A stretch of DNA of 6,786 nt from assembly GCA_021161765.1 (NCBI GenBank), contig JAGGZZ010000233.1, positions 1-6,786 of the forward strand, given 5' to 3'. The DNA is from Candidatus Methanophagales archaeon (GTDB lineage Archaea; Halobacteriota; Syntropharchaeia; Alkanophagales; Methanospirareceae). Positions 5,113 through 6,786 of this stretch are shown here, one piece after another. Within the stretch, counting starts at the first letter, position 1. Every line of letters starts with the position of its first letter. Position numbers and translations under genes: made by a program. Under the pieces are notes generated by a model. That model was not told the origin of the DNA, searched no databases, and worked only from the letters and a program-made list of their open reading frames with translations.

Positions 5113-5839
5113 CCCAAAGGAAGAGTACGTTGTGCATATTGAAAATGCGCTAAGGGCATTAGAGAGAATTTATCCTGTCTTTGAACCTACTATAAAAAGA
5201 GTTTTAAAGTCGAGTAATGCAAATTTTGTGATTTTAAATGATGCTTTTCGAAGAATGATTATTTTTCATGACCTTGGTAAGTTAACTAAAGAATGGCAGA
5301 GGATAGCAGAAAAAGAGCAGAAGGAGAATAGAAAATTACACAAACCCGCTCACGCTCCTATTGGTGCAGCATATCTCTATAAGATACTTCCAGAAGACTT
5401 AAAAGAACCAATTAGCTTCGCAGTAGCAATACACCATTCTGATAAGGGGTTGTTAGGTGATAACATTGAAAAACCCGATTCTCGTGCGATACGCGATGGA
5501 ATTGTAGATTATGAAGCGGATAATATAGTTTGGGATGAAGACACGGAAAAATTATTAGACAAATATTTTCCTGAAGATGCTAAAGAATTGTCTCTTAACG
5601 ACCTTACCGTCATGGCACGGGGATTGAGAAGATGGGCAAGAGGGGTTGGTGTGATGGAAGAGCATAACAGAAGAATCCAGGCATCTCTGGTTCATCATAT
5701 TCTTAAACTATGCGATATTTCGGCAGCATCAGAAAGGGAGGAATACAAAGAGATAGAAGACCCATTTGGTGGGTGGCTGATGGTAGAAAAGATAAATGAA
5801 TATGTGAAGAATATGGAGAAGAGAAGGAAAGATGAATGA
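5096..5839 (+). CDS. cas3'': Cas3'' HD-family nuclease (type I-A)
   Basis: This is the separate HD-domain nuclease that degrades single-stranded target DNA together with Cas3'. From the ATG at 5096 it is 247 residues, with the HD metal ligands in order: H14 (VHIENAL), H58-D59 in IIFHDLGK, H86 in HKPAHAPIG, H113-H114 in AIHHSDKG, and D207 in KLCDISAAS. All expected ligands are present, so it should be active. A GTG at 5087 is also in frame, but GGTGA at 5086-5090 is a ribosome binding site placed 5 bases before ATG 5096 (and 8 before ATG 5099), so the later ATGs are preferred. It overlaps the end of cas3' and its own stop overlaps the following gene by 8 bases, implying translational coupling. 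The helicase-HD gene order is the standard type I-A arrangement. Confidence 0.93.
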   Translation: MMLLSSPKEEYVVHIENALRALERIYPVFEPTIKRVLKSSNANFVILNDAFRRMIIFHDLGKLTKEWQRIAEKEQKENRKLHKPAHAPIGAAYLYKILPEDLKEPISFAVAIHHSDKGLLGDNIEKPDSRAIRDGIVDYEADNIVWDEDTEKLLDKYFPEDAKELSLNDLTVMARGLRRWARGVGVMEEHNRRIQASLVHHILKLCDISAASEREEYKEIEDPFGGWLMVEKINEYVKNMEKRRKDE

Positions 5840-6755
5840 AAAAACGATTTTTTATACGCCGGCAACTGGTTATCCTGATTTGGAAGCAAAAATCGCCTAC
5901 GGATTGGCAAGGGTAGGAATTGAGGCTTTTGAAAGCGAGAAAGTGTTAATAAAACCTTTGTCTGGCTACTATGCGGTTAAAATAGACGGGAACAGAGATA
6001 AATTAAATAAAGCATTCAACTTTTTATGCAAAAGGATTTTGAGGAGTGGATATATATTTTCAAGTACCCCCGGTATTAAAGGTAAGGCTATTAAAGCGCT
6101 TGTAGTAAAAGAGAAAGAGTATACTCTTGAACAATACGTTTCTTTAAAAAGTTTGCTTGAAAATAAAAAATCAGAAGCAATATGCAGACACGAAAGCAAA
6201 GAACTCGTAGGGGCAATATTAGGACTCGCAGCGGAAACATCATATCATCGAAGTAGAAATAAAATAGACATCCAGGGAACTGGTAGACCAACAAATCCAA
6301 AAAGATTATGTAAGAGCTGTGCTTTGCTTGCAACTCTTGGAACATGGTATGCATCTTTTATTTTTAACATAGCCAAAAAAGAAGTTATGGTTATACCAAC
6401 TCCTAAAAATGAGATTAGAGGAGAAGATATAGAGAAAATTTTCTCCATTCAGCATATGCTGCGTAAAGAGTATATCAAATCCGATATTCCTTCAAATTTA
6501 ATTCCTTTGATCTTTCTTTCAGAAATCCCTTCCGCTACCAGTATTCTCTGGAATTTTGATTTATTTGTAGCCTTGTATTTTTCACCAGGAAACAGGGGAT
6601 ATCATATTGAGAATATATCTCTGATCCCTATTGAAAATTATTTAGGATTTTTAGAAGACCCGTATAATGTGGCAACGGTTGATGAAATGAAGGTGAGAGG
6701 GGCATTTAAAGCCTTACAGGAGCTTAATAAAATTATTGGTTGTGTTTCAAGATAG
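5832..6755 (+). CDS. cas8a2: probable Cas8a2/Csa4 large subunit of type I-A Cascade
   Basis: A 307-residue protein placed directly after cas3'-cas3'', the position where type I-A loci carry cas8a2 (csa4), the Cascade large subunit implicated in PAM recognition and R-loop formation. The sequence gives limited direct support: an N-terminal region predicted to begin with a strand (KTIFYTP), a central helical part with GAILGLAAETSYH, and one CxxC pair (C160 and C163, in RLCKSCAL). C118 and H120 (CRHES) could complete a zinc site. No nuclease, helicase or membrane signature is visible. It is on the short side for Cas8a2 as I recall the family. The ATG at 5832 overlaps the cas3'' stop by 8 bases. 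The assignment rests mainly on gene order; another Cas8-type or uncharacterised Cas protein remains possible. cas5, cas7 and csa5 are not in the window. Confidence 0.65.
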   Translation: MNEKTIFYTPATGYPDLEAKIAYGLARVGIEAFESEKVLIKPLSGYYAVKIDGNRDKLNKAFNFLCKRILRSGYIFSSTPGIKGKAIKALVVKEKEYTLEQYVSLKSLLENKKSEAICRHESKELVGAILGLAAETSYHRSRNKIDIQGTGRPTNPKRLCKSCALLATLGTWYASFIFNIAKKEVMVIPTPKNEIRGEDIEKIFSIQHMLRKEYIKSDIPSNLIPLIFLSEIPSATSILWNFDLFVALYFSPGNRGYHIENISLIPIENYLGFLEDPYNVATVDEMKVRGAFKALQELNKIIGCVSR

Positions 6756-6786
6756 GTTAAAATTATAAAAAATCCTAAGGGAAACA

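Noticed and set aside
5969..6448. Minus-strand open frames opposite the cas8a2-like gene
   Set aside because: Hydrophobic, low-complexity translations with no domain or start signal; the + strand gene is supported by overlap with cas3''.
6756..6786. Terminator or next gene start after the cas8a2-like gene
   Set aside because: Only 31 AT-rich bases remain, with no hairpin, T-run or start codon that can be supported.

Overview
The window looks archaeal, probably a thermophilic or anaerobic euryarchaeote (inference; I cannot name the genus). The reasons are TATA-box promoters close to start codons, GGTG/GGAGG ribosome binding sites, an archaeal COG1672-type ATPase, a HEPN/MNT toxin-antitoxin pair, and a CRISPR-Cas layout with split Cas3 (separate helicase and HD nuclease), which is typical of type I-A. 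All supported genes are on the + strand.

Layout: a near-leaderless promoter drives cas6 (108-857), the crRNA-processing endoribonuclease. A 236-bp AT-rich gap (858-1093) follows, holding three degenerate decamers, an inverted partial copy of the cas6 promoter region, and a palindrome overlapping a TATA box. Then comes a close-packed run: a STAND/AAA-like ATPase (1094-2227); a 45-residue small protein (2258-2395); an MntA-like nucleotidyltransferase (2482-2847); a HepT-like HEPN ribonuclease (2844-3251); a second copy of the small protein (3248/3251-3388); cas3' helicase (3487-5112); cas3'' HD nuclease (about 5096-5839); and a probable cas8a2/csa4 large-subunit gene (5832-6755).

How it fits together: Cas6 would mature crRNA, the Cas8a2-like protein would belong to the Cascade complex, and Cas3' plus Cas3'' would unwind and degrade target DNA. 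No cas5, cas7, csa5, adaptation genes or CRISPR array lie in the window, so the system must be completed outside it. The HEPN/MNT pair lies inside this operon-like run, and a direct repeat of about 235-247 bp brackets it. Each repeat copy starts at the small-protein start codon, runs through a G-rich leader and ribosome binding site, and ends about four codons into the next gene (MNT in one case, cas3' in the other). Recombination between the copies would remove the toxin-antitoxin pair and leave small protein-leader-cas3' intact. This repeated small-gene/leader cassette, linking a toxin-antitoxin module to a type I-A interference operon, is the most unusual feature here.
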